Below, piece by piece: positions 1-8,389 of a stretch of DNA of 64,000 nucleotides. The stretch spans positions 16,693-80,692 of the forward strand of contig JAHBVK010000027.1 in assembly GCA_019637555.1 (NCBI GenBank), written 5' to 3'. Below the pieces are notes generated by a model. That model saw only the letters and a program-made list of their open reading frames with translations. It had not been told where the DNA came from and made no database searches. A program made the translations under genes and the position numbers. Source of the DNA: Anaerolineae bacterium (GTDB taxonomy: Bacteria > Chloroflexota > Anaerolineae > Aggregatilineales > UBA2796). How positions within the stretch are numbered: the first letter of the stretch is position 1; every line of letters starts with the position of its first letter.

Positions 1-843
1 TCCCGTAGATCGCCGGATGATCAAGGCGGTTTCGACAGTACGTTCATTCTCGGTCAAACAGCCGTCGATCAAATCCCCAATCAAGTGGGCTGCTTGCCTT
101 GCGATCTCCTCAATCGGTTGACGTATCGTGGTTAGCGGCGGATTACTCTCCCGCGCGAACGGCATATCATCGAATCCGATCACCGAGACATCCCTACCCG
201 GCTCTAGTCCCCGTGAACGGATCGCTGCCATCATAGCAAGCGCCGCCGTATCGTTGAAGGCGATTAATGCGGTGGGCGGATTAGGTAGCGACAGCAATTC
301 TAGCGCCATCTGGTGACCACTGTCCCAATTGGCGTCACTATAACGACATAACCCAGGCTCAAAGGGAATATGGGCGTACTGTAAGCCGTGTTTATAACCC
401 TCTAAACGCTGCTGTGCGGCGGGATTCTCAGGTCTTCCTGTTACCATCCCGATCCGTCGATGTCCGATATCAACAAGATGATCTACTGCCGCTAGTATTG
501 CGCCACGATTATTGATCTTTACTGTAGGGCAAGCATCCTCGTCGGATTGCTTGTGGTGATCAATTTGCACGCAAGGCAGCCTGCTCTGCTGACACAACGA
601 GACCACACCAGCATAGTTATTGCTGGTAATGTTGACGATGCCGCTGACAGCAGATTTCTCAATCCATTCACGTAAGCCGGGCAAATCGATCAGTTGCTCG
701 GCGCGCAAGAATAGCAAGACTTTGCGTCTTGACAGCGCCAGCTCATTTTCTAGCCCGCGCAGCATCCGAAGATAGTAATCGCTATTGAGTGCCTCGCCCA
801 TATAATCCGGCGCGACAATCCCCACAACCGAACTGTACGGCAT
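1..843 (-). CDS. LacI/GalR-type sugar-sensor domain protein lacking a helix-turn-helix, partial
   Basis: I translated this stretch by hand. It is open from an ATG at 843 to the left edge (281 codons) and reads as the periplasmic-binding-protein-like effector domain of LacI/GalR repressors. It starts MPYSSVVGIVAPDY, has HLVDIGHRRIGMVTGRPENP in the middle, then VSVIGFDDMPFARESNPPLT, and ends TALIIRRSTG at the edge. These are the usual LacI-family landmarks. The family's N-terminal HTH and hinge (about 55 residues) are absent. In-frame TGA and TAG stops lie just upstream, and only 88 bp separate the start from the nuclease gene. A GGGAG ribosome site sits 9 nt before the ATG, so this start looks real. 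Either it is a stand-alone sensor or a different output domain lies beyond the edge. The fold is sure; the role is not. Confidence 0.8.
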   Translation of the reverse strand, partial: MPYSSVVGIVAPDYMGEALNSDYYLRMLRGLENELALSRRKVLLFLRAEQLIDLPGLREWIEKSAVSGIVNITSNNYAGVVSLCQQSRLPCVQIDHHKQSDEDACPTVKINNRGAILAAVDHLVDIGHRRIGMVTGRPENPAAQQRLEGYKHGLQYAHIPFEPGLCRYSDANWDSGHQMALELLSLPNPPTALIAFNDTAALAMMAAIRSRGLEPGRDVSVIGFDDMPFARESNPPLTTIRQPIEEIARQAAHLIGDLIDGCLTENERTVETALIIRRSTG

Positions 844-931
844 AACATCACGCTCCCACGAACTCTATCATAATAGGGATGCTGAGAAAGTTGACGCCGC
901 AGACACCGAAAACTTTGTGAATTGTGTGTTG

Positions 932-1489
932 TTAGCTATCTGCCCACATTCCCCGCTTATTTTCTCTGGCTTCTTTCATCAATGCAGTGAACTCTGCCTG
1001 ATGCGCCACATCCGGTGGAAAAGTGGCAGCGCTGGCGAGTCCCTGCCGCACTAATTCGGCATTCACGAAAATGCCGTCGGCATAGACATAACGTAGCAAA
1101 CGCCCATAGCGATCCGTTTCGGAAACATCACGAACTAGCAGCACTTGCCTGCCCTGCACCAACGACTTATTGAACTCGTAAGCCTCATGTGCGAACGGCT
1201 CATTCTTGCCGAAGGTCATCTCTGGCGTATCCATACCGATGTAACGCACTGAGTACACCTGCCCATTCAGATTGACTTTGATCGTGTCTCCGTCGACCAC
1301 ATCAACCACTGTCGCATACGCCTCATTGGGATTGCTGCCAACAACTGGTGGCAGTGTCGGCATGTCAATTTGGATCGTCGGCGCTATCGGTTGACCGGGC
1401 TGCGGACTAGCAGAAATATCCACGCTCACGTTACACGCAAGTGAAACCACCAGCAGCAGGAAAACTGACAGTACAGATTTACGTTTCAT
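932..1489 (-). CDS. Staphylococcal-nuclease-like (thermonuclease) lipoprotein
   Basis: A 185-residue secreted nuclease. The N-terminus is a lipoprotein signal (two basic residues, a Leu/Val-rich core, then SLAC with Cys19), so it is probably anchored on the outer face of the membrane. After a Pro-rich linker, the SNase domain fills residues 57-183. It has the DVVDGDTIKV motif at 63-72, VRYIGMDTPE at 81-90 (the Arg and the Asp/Glu that form the calcium and catalytic site in the family), and a YGR motif matching the second catalytic Arg. Its ATG overlaps the TGA of the upstream methyltransferase gene by four bases, so the two are translationally coupled. Likely Ca-dependent cleavage of extracellular DNA or RNA; the substrate is inferred from the family. 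Confidence 0.88.
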   Translation of the reverse strand: MKRKSVLSVFLLLVVSLACNVSVDISASPQPGQPIAPTIQIDMPTLPPVVGSNPNEAYATVVDVVDGDTIKVNLNGQVYSVRYIGMDTPEMTFGKNEPFAHEAYEFNKSLVQGRQVLLVRDVSETDRYGRLLRYVYADGIFVNAELVRQGLASAATFPPDVAHQAEFTALMKEARENKRGMWADS

Positions 1490-2295
1490 AATCGCTTCAA
1501 CTCAATCCAATAATGATCACCAATACGCTTGAAAAGCGGTAATGCAGCAGTCAAGCGTTCTAGCCTTAGCAAGAATTTAGCAAACGCGGGGCGCTTCGCC
1601 ACCACAGGCTGAATGTCGCTTGGCGGCAGAAAGACGCCGAGTCCGCGCAGACTCTGTACTTCAAACGCCGATCCCAGATCGCGCCTCAAGCGCTGTGGCG
1701 CCGGATAATATACCGGAAAGCGGACACCCTCGATCTGAGCCATGCTTTGCCCGCGCCAACGCCTAGTTGCCGTCTTGAGATCGCCGTGCGTGGCGTGCCA
1801 CAGGCTTTCCCAAACACAAAATGGTGGCATCACCACAAATCCGATCTTTCCGCCCGGACGCACCGCCGCTGCCAGCGCCACACCGAGATCGCGCCACTGC
1901 TCCACGCAGTTTAATGCACCGAAGTTCGAGTATGCACCGTCAAACGAGCTGCCGGGCAACTCCCAGTGAGCCGCCTGTGCCAGATCAAGTTGCAGAAAAC
2001 TGATTCTATCTGCTACCTCTTCGCGTTCTGCTTTGCGTTGCGCCTGTACCAACATCTCCGTGCTGACGTCGCTAGCGGTGACGTGGACACCCTGCTTCGC
2101 CAGCCAGACTGCATCTTCGCCCGTTCCGCAACCAATCTCCAATACGCGCGACCCCGCCGGATATAGGCTTGCCAGCCATTTCCACACGCGACCCCGCAGC
2201 CAGCGACTGATCAGCGGATCGGTTGCTTCGCTATCGTAGCGTGCAGCTACGGCATCAAACGGGCTTGCTGGTGTGTTATCCATCTGCCCGATCAT
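1486..2295 (-). CDS. Class I SAM-dependent methyltransferase
   Basis: A 269-residue class I methyltransferase. The glycine-rich SAM-binding motif I (VLEIGCGTGEDA) is at about 51-62. The acidic end of strand 2 (VTASDVS) follows, and later the motif IV region (FDGAYSNFGALNC). The C-terminal half, with several aromatic and Pro-rich segments, should carry substrate specificity and gives no clear hint of the acceptor. A second Met at codon 5 (2283) is an equally possible start: a GGAG lies almost against the first ATG, which is too close for a normal site. The gene is first in a two-gene unit with the nuclease lipoprotein. The methyl acceptor is unknown. Confidence 0.82.
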   Translation of the reverse strand: MIGQMDNTPASPFDAVAARYDSEATDPLISRWLRGRVWKWLASLYPAGSRVLEIGCGTGEDAVWLAKQGVHVTASDVSTEMLVQAQRKAEREEVADRISFLQLDLAQAAHWELPGSSFDGAYSNFGALNCVEQWRDLGVALAAAVRPGGKIGFVVMPPFCVWESLWHATHGDLKTATRRWRGQSMAQIEGVRFPVYYPAPQRLRRDLGSAFEVQSLRGLGVFLPPSDIQPVVAKRPAFAKFLLRLERLTAALPLFKRIGDHYWIELKRL

Positions 2296-2421
2296 ACTCC
2301 AACTTCAGCTATCGCTAGAACTCCCCTCGTTTTTGGGGGTACAGTCTGTCTACTGCTTTTGCTAACTTTTGTACAGTGAATACCGAGAGCTTTATCGTAT
2401 GTTTCAATGGAGGGATGTTAG

Positions 2422-2709
2422 ATGTTGTGTCCGGTCTGTTCAACGGTGGATTTAAAGATCGCCGATCGTCAGGGCGTCGAGATTGACTACTGCCCGCAGT
2501 GTCGCGGTGTATGGTTGGATCGCGGTGAACTGGACAAGATTATCGAACGCTCGGCGTCTCATCTGCGCACCGCAGAGGTGGATGATGATGATGACGACTA
2601 TCGCCGCACCACCAATACCAGCTACCCCGACTCGGAGTCACGTAGCTATCCTTACAAAGAGAAACGCAAACGTGGATTTCTCAGCGACATCTTTGATGTC
2701 TTCGACTAA
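2422..2709 (+). CDS. Small TFIIB-type zinc-ribbon protein
   Basis: A 95-residue protein with an N-terminal zinc ribbon: CPVC (Cys3, Cys6) and CPQCRG (Cys24, Cys27), followed by VWLDRGELDKII. This is the signature of the zf-TFIIB family (PF13453) found in many bacteria. After it comes an Asp run (about 53-59), a polar Ser/Tyr-rich linker, and a basic tail. A GGAGGG site precedes the ATG. It is a single gene with a strong terminator 35 bp downstream. The family's function is not established; nucleic-acid or protein binding is the usual guess. Confidence 0.8.
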   Translation: MLCPVCSTVDLKIADRQGVEIDYCPQCRGVWLDRGELDKIIERSASHLRTAEVDDDDDDYRRTTNTSYPDSESRSYPYKEKRKRGFLSDIFDVFD

Positions 2710-2743
2710 ACCTCGTTGACCGTTTACCATCGTTTTTAAGACA

Positions 2744-2786
2744 GGGCTGCTCTATCGGTAAAAATAGAGCAGCCCTTGATTTTTAA
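2744..2786 (+). terminator. Rho-independent terminator after the zinc-ribbon gene
   Basis: A perfect 12-bp stem (GGGCTGCTCTAT at 2744-2755 with its complement at 2764-2775), an 8-nt loop, then a T-rich run. It separates the zinc-ribbon gene from glnA. The rest of 2787-3009 is the A/T-rich glnA leader. Confidence 0.85.
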
Positions 2787-2855
2787 CCGGAATCCACCCG
2801 GAATTCATGAAAAATCATTGCTTTTACTCTAGAATTTATGCAAAATCAGCTCGTT

Positions 2856-2885
2856 TTGAGTAGTTTTTCTGTGATTCGGTACTTT
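2856..2885 (+). promoter_or_regulatory. Possible glnA promoter
   Basis: TTGAGT at 2856-2861, an 18-bp spacer, and TACTTT at 2880-2885 resemble a sigma70-type promoter about 125 bp before glnA. The match is moderate and other A/T-rich hexamers lie nearby, so this is tentative. Confidence 0.3.
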
Positions 2886-3009
2886 ACCCGAAAAACTCCG
2901 ACTCTTTTTCTGACAGGTTATCCCAAGTCAAACCCCATCGCTGCTTCTTATACTAGGCATTATCCCGTTCTTTACGGACTTTGCAGCGATTTTTTAGGAG
3001 CAAACTTAG

Positions 3010-4437
3010 ATGGCACAAAGCACGCTAACACCCGGTTCGAGCGTCAATACGCCTACCGAGCTGCTCACATGGGCATCAAATCAGGGCATTGAGGAAATTG
3101 ATGTCAAGTTCGTAGATGTGCGTGGCGTATGGCAGCACTTCAGCATCCCCTTTAGCAGCTTTGATGCCGATGCGTTTGACGAGGGAATTGGTTTTGACGG
3201 CTCCTCGATTCGCGGTTTTCAGGACATCAACGAATCGGACATGCTGCTGTTCCCCGATGTCAGCAGTGCCTTCATCGATCCGGTGATGGCAACCAAGACC
3301 TTAAGCCTAACTTGCGATGTGCATGACGTCAGCAAAGTTCCCTACAGCCGCGATCCGCGTGGTGTCGCCAAGCGCGCCGAAGCCTATTTGAAGTCGACGG
3401 GTATTGCGGACACCGTATTTTTCGGACCCGAAGCGGAGTTCTTCATCTTCACGGGCGTGCGCTACGGTAATTCGATGCACAGCTCGTTTTACGAAGTCTC
3501 CTCTGACGAGTCGCCGTGGGCAACTGGCGATATGGGTTTAGGCTTCCGTAACCGCGTCAAAGAGGGCTATTTCCCTGTTCCGCCCTCCGACAAGCTGCAA
3601 AACCTGCGCTCCCTGATGGTCAAAACGCTGATGTCCGTCGGCATCGAGGTGGAAGTACATCACCACGAGGTCGCCGCCGCTGGTCAGGCGGAGATCGACA
3701 TGCGCTTCAACACGCTCACGCGCATGGCGGATCAACTGTTGATCTACAAGTACATCATCAAGAATGTCGCCATGATGAATGGCTACACCGTGACCTTCAT
3801 GCCCAAACCACTGTTCGGTGATAACGGCAGCGGTATGCACTGCCACCAGAGCCTGTGGAAGGGTGGCAAGCCGCTGTTCTTTGATAAGGACGGCTACGCA
3901 CTGTTGAGCAAGTTGGCGATCAACTACATCGGCGGCATCCTCAAGCACGCGCCCGCGCTGCTGGCATTCTGTGCGCCGACCACCAATAGCTATCGTCGTC
4001 TGGTCCCCGGCTACGAAGCGCCTGTCAATCTGGTCTATTCGGCGCGTAACCGATCCGCCGCCGTGCGTATCCCGATGTACAGCGATAATCCCAAGGCGAA
4101 GCGCATCGAGTTCCGCGCTCCCGATCCGATGGCGAATCCCTATCTGGCGTTCTCCGCTATGCTGATGGCTGGTCTAGATGGCATCGAGAAAGGCATCGAT
4201 CCCGGCAAGCCGTCTGACTTCGATCTGTACACAGCGGGCAAGAAGACTCCTGTTGCTCCCGGCAGCTTGCACGAATCGCTGGCGGCGCTGCAAAAGGATC
4301 ACGACTTCCTGCTCAAGGGTGATGTGTTCACTCCTGACCTGATCGATAAGTACTACGAGTGGAAGAAGTTCAGCGAAGCGGATCCCGTATCGATGCGTCC
4401 GCATCCCTACGAGTTCGAGCTGTACTTCGACTATTAA
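3010..4437 (+). CDS. glnA: Glutamine synthetase type I
   Basis: A 475-residue GS-I that condenses glutamate and ammonia to glutamine using ATP. It is cytosolic, and family members form dodecamers. Visible signatures in order: [10 protein letters not shown] near residue 61, PEAEFF near 140 (metal ligands), [15 protein letters not shown] near 216, [10 protein letters not shown] near 272, and NRSAAVRIP in the active-site Arg region. Near the C-terminus, DFDLYTAGK aligns with the segment that in enterobacterial GS carries the adenylylated Tyr, and the Tyr is kept. An AGGAG site lies 9 nt before the ATG. It stands alone, with terminators or hairpins on both sides. No GlnB or GlnE gene is nearby, so its regulation cannot be read here. 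Confidence 0.97.
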   Translation: MAQSTLTPGSSVNTPTELLTWASNQGIEEIDVKFVDVRGVWQHFSIPFSSFDADAFDEGIGFDGSSIRGFQDINESDMLLFPDVSSAFIDPVMATKTLSLTCDVHDVSKVPYSRDPRGVAKRAEAYLKSTGIADTVFFGPEAEFFIFTGVRYGNSMHSSFYEVSSDESPWATGDMGLGFRNRVKEGYFPVPPSDKLQNLRSLMVKTLMSVGIEVEVHHHEVAAAGQAEIDMRFNTLTRMADQLLIYKYIIKNVAMMNGYTVTFMPKPLFGDNGSGMHCHQSLWKGGKPLFFDKDGYALLSKLAINYIGGILKHAPALLAFCAPTTNSYRRLVPGYEAPVNLVYSARNRSAAVRIPMYSDNPKAKRIEFRAPDPMANPYLAFSAMLMAGLDGIEKGIDPGKPSDFDLYTAGKKTPVAPGSLHESLAALQKDHDFLLKGDVFTPDLIDKYYEWKKFSEADPVSMRPHPYEFELYFDY

Positions 4438-4490
4438 ATCGACGACCTGTTTATAACAATGCGAGCTTCCAGTTTTCCTCCTGTTGAGGT

Positions 4491-4524
4491 GAGAGTCGGG
4501 CGGTTGAGGGGCTTCCCGGCTCTC
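4491..4524 (+). terminator. Hairpin downstream of glnA
   Basis: GAGAGTCGGG at 4491-4500 pairs with CCCGGCTCTC at 4515-4524 (one G-T pair), with a 14-nt loop. No T run follows. It may be a weak terminator of glnA or a leader structure of the following GNAT gene. Confidence 0.4.
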
Positions 4525-4569
4525 CCCTCAGGGGAAACTGATACAAATCATCACGAGGATTGCTGATCA

Positions 4570-5031
4570 ATGTCCGACATCACAGTAGAGATGACCACCC
4601 CGGATCGTCCCGATGTGATCACCATGATCAACGAACTCGACCACTACCTCACTCAGCTTTACCCCGCCGAAAGCAATCATCTGCTCGACATCAGCGCCCT
4701 AATGCAGCCTAACATCCGCTTTCTCGTCGCCAGCCACCAGAATGAAACTGTCGGTTGCGGTGCGATCCGCGTGCATGATGACTATGCCGAGATCAAGCGC
4801 ATGTACGTCAAGCCGTCGGCACGTGGTAAGGGCATCGCTTCCCGCGTGCTCGACCACTTAGAAGCGTTAGCGCGCGAATCCGGTATCAATACGCTGCGCC
4901 TCGAAACGGGGATCAGCCAACCAGAAGCATTGGCGCTATACGAGCGTCGTGGCTACACGCGCTGCGATCCGTTCGGTGACTACACCCACGATCCTCTGAG
5001 CTTGTTCTACGAAAAACGCCTCGACTCCTAG
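4570..5031 (+). CDS. GNAT family N-acetyltransferase
   Basis: A 153-residue single-domain GNAT. The acetyl-CoA-binding motif A is clear: IKRMYVKPSARGKGIASRVL near 76-95, with the R/Q-x-x-G-x-G/A pattern. It is followed by the LRLETGISQPEALALYERRG segment of the fold. A CGAGGA ribosome site is upstream. The family moves an acetyl group from acetyl-CoA to an amine; the acceptor cannot be read from the sequence. The start is supported by the full N-terminal strand. Confidence 0.88.
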   Translation: MSDITVEMTTPDRPDVITMINELDHYLTQLYPAESNHLLDISALMQPNIRFLVASHQNETVGCGAIRVHDDYAEIKRMYVKPSARGKGIASRVLDHLEALARESGINTLRLETGISQPEALALYERRGYTRCDPFGDYTHDPLSLFYEKRLDS

Positions 5032-5041
5032 TACAAATTGA

Positions 5042-5081
5042 CGCCCATTAAAACCCATTTTTTTAATGGGAAAAATGGGCG
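5042..5081. terminator. Nested inverted repeat between convergent genes
   Basis: CGCCCAT (5042-5048) pairs with ATGGGCG (5075-5081). Inside, CCCATT (5054-5059) pairs with AATGGG (5065-5070) around a T run. It lies between two convergent genes and could end transcription from either side. Confidence 0.55.
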
Positions 5082-5185
5082 AAAAATGGGTTATGGTAGG
5101 CATAAATTGGAATTCCGTTGGGAAGGCACTAACTATCAGCGTTTAGACCGTAACAGTGGGCTGCATAGGCGTAGTGGCAAAACAA

Positions 5186-5236
5186 AACCCGGTAACGAAT
5201 TACCGGGCTGAGTGAACAGAGTCCCTACGCGACTCC
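5186..5236 (+). repeat. Dispersed repeat family A, copy 1
   Basis: A perfect hairpin (CCCGGTAA at 5188-5195 with TTACCGGG at 5200-5207) is followed by CTGAGTGAACAGAGTCCCTA and a GACTC end. The same arrangement recurs at 9537-9590 and, inverted, at 25943-25990. All copies are intergenic. Confidence 0.75.
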
Positions 5237-5256
5237 AGCTATCGCTGAACAATCCT

Positions 5257-5700
5257 CTATTGCAGTTCGTACTCAAAATCGTATTCAGATCCCTTGTCAT
5301 CGCGGGCATGCAGCTTCATCTGACCGCGCACGCCAGCATACTCGCCAGTACCGCCTGTGATCGCCAGCACGGAGTCGCCCTTATCAAGGAATGGTCCTTC
5401 CACCACGATCTGACCGTCCTCCAGTGTAAGCGTCCAGTTACACTCCCACGAGACGCCTACCGCTACGCGCAAGCAATAGCCTTGATCGCTTCCAACTACG
5501 TTTTTGTTGTCGGCATCGTACACTTCATTGGCGAAGGTAAGGACGTCCCCTACCGAATCACCTGTTTCACCAATATCAGTTATGGCGTCGGTGGTGGCGC
5601 GCTCGACAACTTTAACTGTGGTGCTGGGCGTCTGCGATCTCCACGCGGCGACGGTAACGACGGCTAGAACGGCGATGAGGATTGGAAAATAGCGTTTCAT
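5257..5700 (-). CDS. Exported allene-oxide-cyclase-barrel-like protein
   Basis: A 147-residue protein whose first 22 residues form a signal or anchor segment (MKRYFPILIAVLAVVTVAAW). The mature part resembles bacterial members of the allene oxide cyclase/dirigent-like barrel family: DNKNVVGSDQGYC, then WTLTLEDGQIVVEGPF, then the hallmark AITGGTGEYAGVRGQM near the C-terminus. The start at 5700 is chosen because an AGGAG lies 8 nt upstream and the signal begins there; an upstream in-frame extension lacks both. Plant relatives cyclise jasmonate precursors, but no such chemistry should be assumed here. Function unknown. Confidence 0.75.
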   Translation of the reverse strand: MKRYFPILIAVLAVVTVAAWRSQTPSTTVKVVERATTDAITDIGETGDSVGDVLTFANEVYDADNKNVVGSDQGYCLRVAVGVSWECNWTLTLEDGQIVVEGPFLDKGDSVLAITGGTGEYAGVRGQMKLHARDDKGSEYDFEYELQ

Positions 5701-5824
5701 GATAAGCTCCTGAACGAAATCCCTGAGCGCAATTGAGTGTCGCTCGATTTCAGGAGGAGGGGGTAACATATTTCAAAGTCCGTATACTACTCCCATTTAT
5801 ATCGCTGGAAAGGAAGTGATCGCC

Positions 5825-6235
5825 ATGTCCGAGTCTTCAGATTCCCTACACGCCGTCGCCCACGCCTTCCCACAGGCATTTGCCATAAAGGACGTAGAGC
5901 AGATCGTCAGTTTCTTTGCCGATGATAGCATCTCCATGTATCCGGGCTATCCTCTGCCAGCCTATGGCAAGGAAGGGAGTCGGACGACATGGACGAACTA
6001 CTTCAACAACTACGCCACTCATCCAGTGACGACGGATAGCGTGGTGGTAGCTGACTCAAACGATGTCGGCTATTCCACTGGTCGGTGGGCGAGTGCCGAG
6101 CAGGAAGGCGAGGGCGTATTCGCGGGACGTTATACAGCGGTCTGGCGGCACAGGGATGGCAAGTGGGAGATCGTGATCATCGCCGCGCACGTTCATCAGG
6201 ATATTCGCCCGTTCCCATCGGGAACGCACGGCTAA
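5825..6235 (+). CDS. NTF2-fold SnoaL/DUF4440-like protein
   Basis: A 136-residue cone-shaped NTF2-like protein. Visible are the N-terminal helix with FAIKDVEQIVSFFADDS, the pocket segment (MYPGYPLPAYGKEG), and the closing strands with FAGRYTAVWRHRDGKWEIV, typical of YybH/DUF4440 proteins. The ATG at 5825 is preferred over a GTG at 5816 because the AGGAAG site overlaps the latter. The family includes isomerases and small ligand-binding proteins; nothing here identifies the ligand. Single gene. Confidence 0.75.
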   Translation: MSESSDSLHAVAHAFPQAFAIKDVEQIVSFFADDSISMYPGYPLPAYGKEGSRTTWTNYFNNYATHPVTTDSVVVADSNDVGYSTGRWASAEQEGEGVFAGRYTAVWRHRDGKWEIVIIAAHVHQDIRPFPSGTHG

Positions 6236-6341
6236 CAGCACGGTGATGGTTTCGCTAAATCCCCCCACAATGCCCGATTACTGTTCTACGAAAACCTCTC
6301 GACGCCTCAATGAGTAACAAGCGGCGATGTATTTCACCTCA

Positions 6342-7463
6342 TCACTCGTTTTCCCCATACACCGCCGCCACCCTCTCCACCATCTTGCTTACCGCGAACA
6401 CGCGTTCCAGCCGATCCCGCCCCCGCTGTCCCATCGTCTGAGCCGCCGTTGGATCGTCCGCGATCCGCTTCAGGCGTGCCGCCAACGCCTCGACATCGCG
6501 CGGTGCTGCCAGATAGCCAGTCTCGCCATCGATCACGATCTCCGGCAGCGCGGACACATTCGAGGCGATGATGGGCAGTCGTGCCGCCATCGCTTCCAGC
6601 GCTACCAAGCCAAATCCTTCCCACAGCGAAGGCATCAGGAAGGCATCGAACGCCGGATACAACGCCCGCGCATCCTGCCGCCAACCCGTGAAATGAACGC
6701 GATCCGCTATACCGAGGGCGGCAGCTTCGGCACGCAGCGAGTCGCGCAGACCGCCATCACCGACGATCACGTAATGCGCCGATCCAAGCTGTGCCTGTGC
6801 GAAAGCGCGGATCGCGTAGATCAGCCCCTTCTGCTCGACCAATCTGCATACTGAGCCAAATACCAGCGCATCGGCGGGAATCCCCAGTTCGGCGCGGAGT
6901 CTTTCGTGAATACCAGCAATCGCGGGCATCTCGGTGGGATCAAAGCCGTAATGAATGGTCTGAATCTTCGACGCTGGCGCGAACTCGGTGTGGATCAGGA
7001 ATTGGCGTACTGCCTCGCTGATGGCAACGCCCGCCGTCATCTGCCGCCAGAAGAATGCCTGAAACAAGCGCACAGGCAGCAGTTTGCGGAAACCATCATC
7101 GTTGTGGGCGGTGGAGTAGATGCGCTTGACGCCCGCCAGCGTCGCCGCCAACCAGCCGTGCAGATCGGCGTGGATCAGGTGCGTGTGTACAGCGGTGATG
7201 CCATCGCTGCGGAGCTTACGTACCAACTTGCGGATCAACGCCGGATCGAAGTCGCGGGCGATGATCATCGACTCGGCAGACACGCCGCGACGGTTCATTT
7301 CCGCGAGATACGTCGTCATCGGCTTGTCTGGCTCGGTGAGGACGACTAGACGCACATCTAAGCCGCGTTCACGCAATCCGGGCAACAGCAGCAGCAGATG
7401 GTTCTCCATCCCCGCCGCGCCCGTCATCTTGGCGATGTGGAGGAGTCTTGATCCTTGAACCAT
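6342..7463 (-). CDS. Glycosyltransferase family 4
   Basis: A 373-residue GT-B fold enzyme. The N-terminal domain starts LLHIAKMTGAAGMENHLLLLLPGL and contains HTHLIHADLHGWLAA. The C-terminal GT4 domain has VFGSVCRLVEQKGL and the nucleotide-sugar-binding motif SLWEGFGLVALEAMAARLPI, including the E-x7-E pair. It is the last gene of a three-gene operon and its start lies 40 bp inside the preceding epimerase gene, so coupling is likely. It probably adds a sugar to a lipid-linked glycan built by the upstream WecA-like enzyme. Donor and acceptor are unknown. Confidence 0.9.
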   Translation of the reverse strand: MVQGSRLLHIAKMTGAAGMENHLLLLLPGLRERGLDVRLVVLTEPDKPMTTYLAEMNRRGVSAESMIIARDFDPALIRKLVRKLRSDGITAVHTHLIHADLHGWLAATLAGVKRIYSTAHNDDGFRKLLPVRLFQAFFWRQMTAGVAISEAVRQFLIHTEFAPASKIQTIHYGFDPTEMPAIAGIHERLRAELGIPADALVFGSVCRLVEQKGLIYAIRAFAQAQLGSAHYVIVGDGGLRDSLRAEAAALGIADRVHFTGWRQDARALYPAFDAFLMPSLWEGFGLVALEAMAARLPIIASNVSALPEIVIDGETGYLAAPRDVEALAARLKRIADDPTAAQTMGQRGRDRLERVFAVSKMVERVAAVYGENE

Positions 7464-8383
7464 GCCACCGTCTTTGCCAGTCCATCCTCGAAGGAGATGC
7501 GCTGTTCATAGCCGAGCAATTCGCCCGCCTTACTGATATCGGCGCGCGAGTGTTTGATGTCACCGGATCGGGCTGGCTCGAAGATCGGCTGGCAGTCAGT
7601 TCCCAATAGAGCGTTGATGCCATCGACCAGTTGCAGTAGCGAAGTGCGATCCCCGCACGCCAGATTCATTACCTGCCCGCTGACCTTCGCGGCATCCGCA
7701 TGACACGCCAGCAGATTGCCGTGCAGCACGTTGTCGATGTAAGTGAAATCGCGGGATTGCGTGCCGTCCCCATAAATGACGGGGCTTTCGCCGCGCAGCA
7801 TCCGCGTGGCGAACAGCGGGATCACCGCCGAGTATGGCGAGTTGGGGTCTTGGCGCGGACCAAAGACGTTAAAGTACCGTAGCGCGACGGTGGACAATCC
7901 GTAAATGCGATGGAACACCGAACAATACTGCTCACCGATCAGTTTGGCGACGGCATAAGGCGACATTGGCTGCGGCTGCATCGTCTCCACTTTGAACTCG
8001 CCTGCGATGTCGCCGTAAGCAGAGGAAGATGCGGCATAGACGAAGCGTTTGACTCCGGCGTCCCGCGCCGCGATCAACATATTCAGCGTACCCGTCGCGC
8101 AAGTTTCATGCGTCGCCAGCGGATCGGCTACCGAGCGCGGTACGGAGGGGATCGCCGCCTGATGCAGCACGTAATCGACGCCGCGTAGGGGTTCGCGCAG
8201 CGCGTTCAGATCGCGGATGTCTACTTCGTACAGATCGATCTTATCGAGGTTGTGCGCCAGATTATTGAGCTTGCCTGTGCTGAAGTTGTCGATCACGCGG
8301 ACTTGTTCGCCGCGCCGCACCAGTTCATCGACCAGATGCGATCCGATGAACCCGCCGCCCCCTGTGACCAGATAAATTGCCAT
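7424..8383 (-). CDS. NAD-dependent sugar epimerase/dehydratase (extended SDR, UDP-GlcNAc 4-epimerase type)
   Basis: A 319-residue extended short-chain dehydrogenase. The Rossmann motif VTGGGGFIGSHLVDEL is at the N-terminus. The active site has the Ser of ASSSAYGD and the YAVAK catalytic Tyr/Lys. The segment HQAAIPSVPRSVADPLATHE, followed by GTLNMLIAARDAGVKRFVYA, resembles WbpP/Gne-type UDP-N-acetylglucosamine 4-epimerases; other UDP-sugar epimerases remain possible. It starts 6 bp after the transferase gene 8390-9415 and overlaps the following glycosyltransferase. It would supply a nucleotide sugar for that pathway. Confidence 0.88.
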   Translation of the reverse strand: MAIYLVTGGGGFIGSHLVDELVRRGEQVRVIDNFSTGKLNNLAHNLDKIDLYEVDIRDLNALREPLRGVDYVLHQAAIPSVPRSVADPLATHETCATGTLNMLIAARDAGVKRFVYAASSSAYGDIAGEFKVETMQPQPMSPYAVAKLIGEQYCSVFHRIYGLSTVALRYFNVFGPRQDPNSPYSAVIPLFATRMLRGESPVIYGDGTQSRDFTYIDNVLHGNLLACHADAAKVSGQVMNLACGDRTSLLQLVDGINALLGTDCQPIFEPARSGDIKHSRADISKAGELLGYEQRISFEDGLAKTVAWFKDQDSSTSPR

Positions 8384-8389
8384 TGCTGC

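Noticed and set aside
2838..3092. Small open frame overlapping the glnA start
   Set aside because: It covers the leader and the glnA N-terminus in another frame, with no ribosome site.
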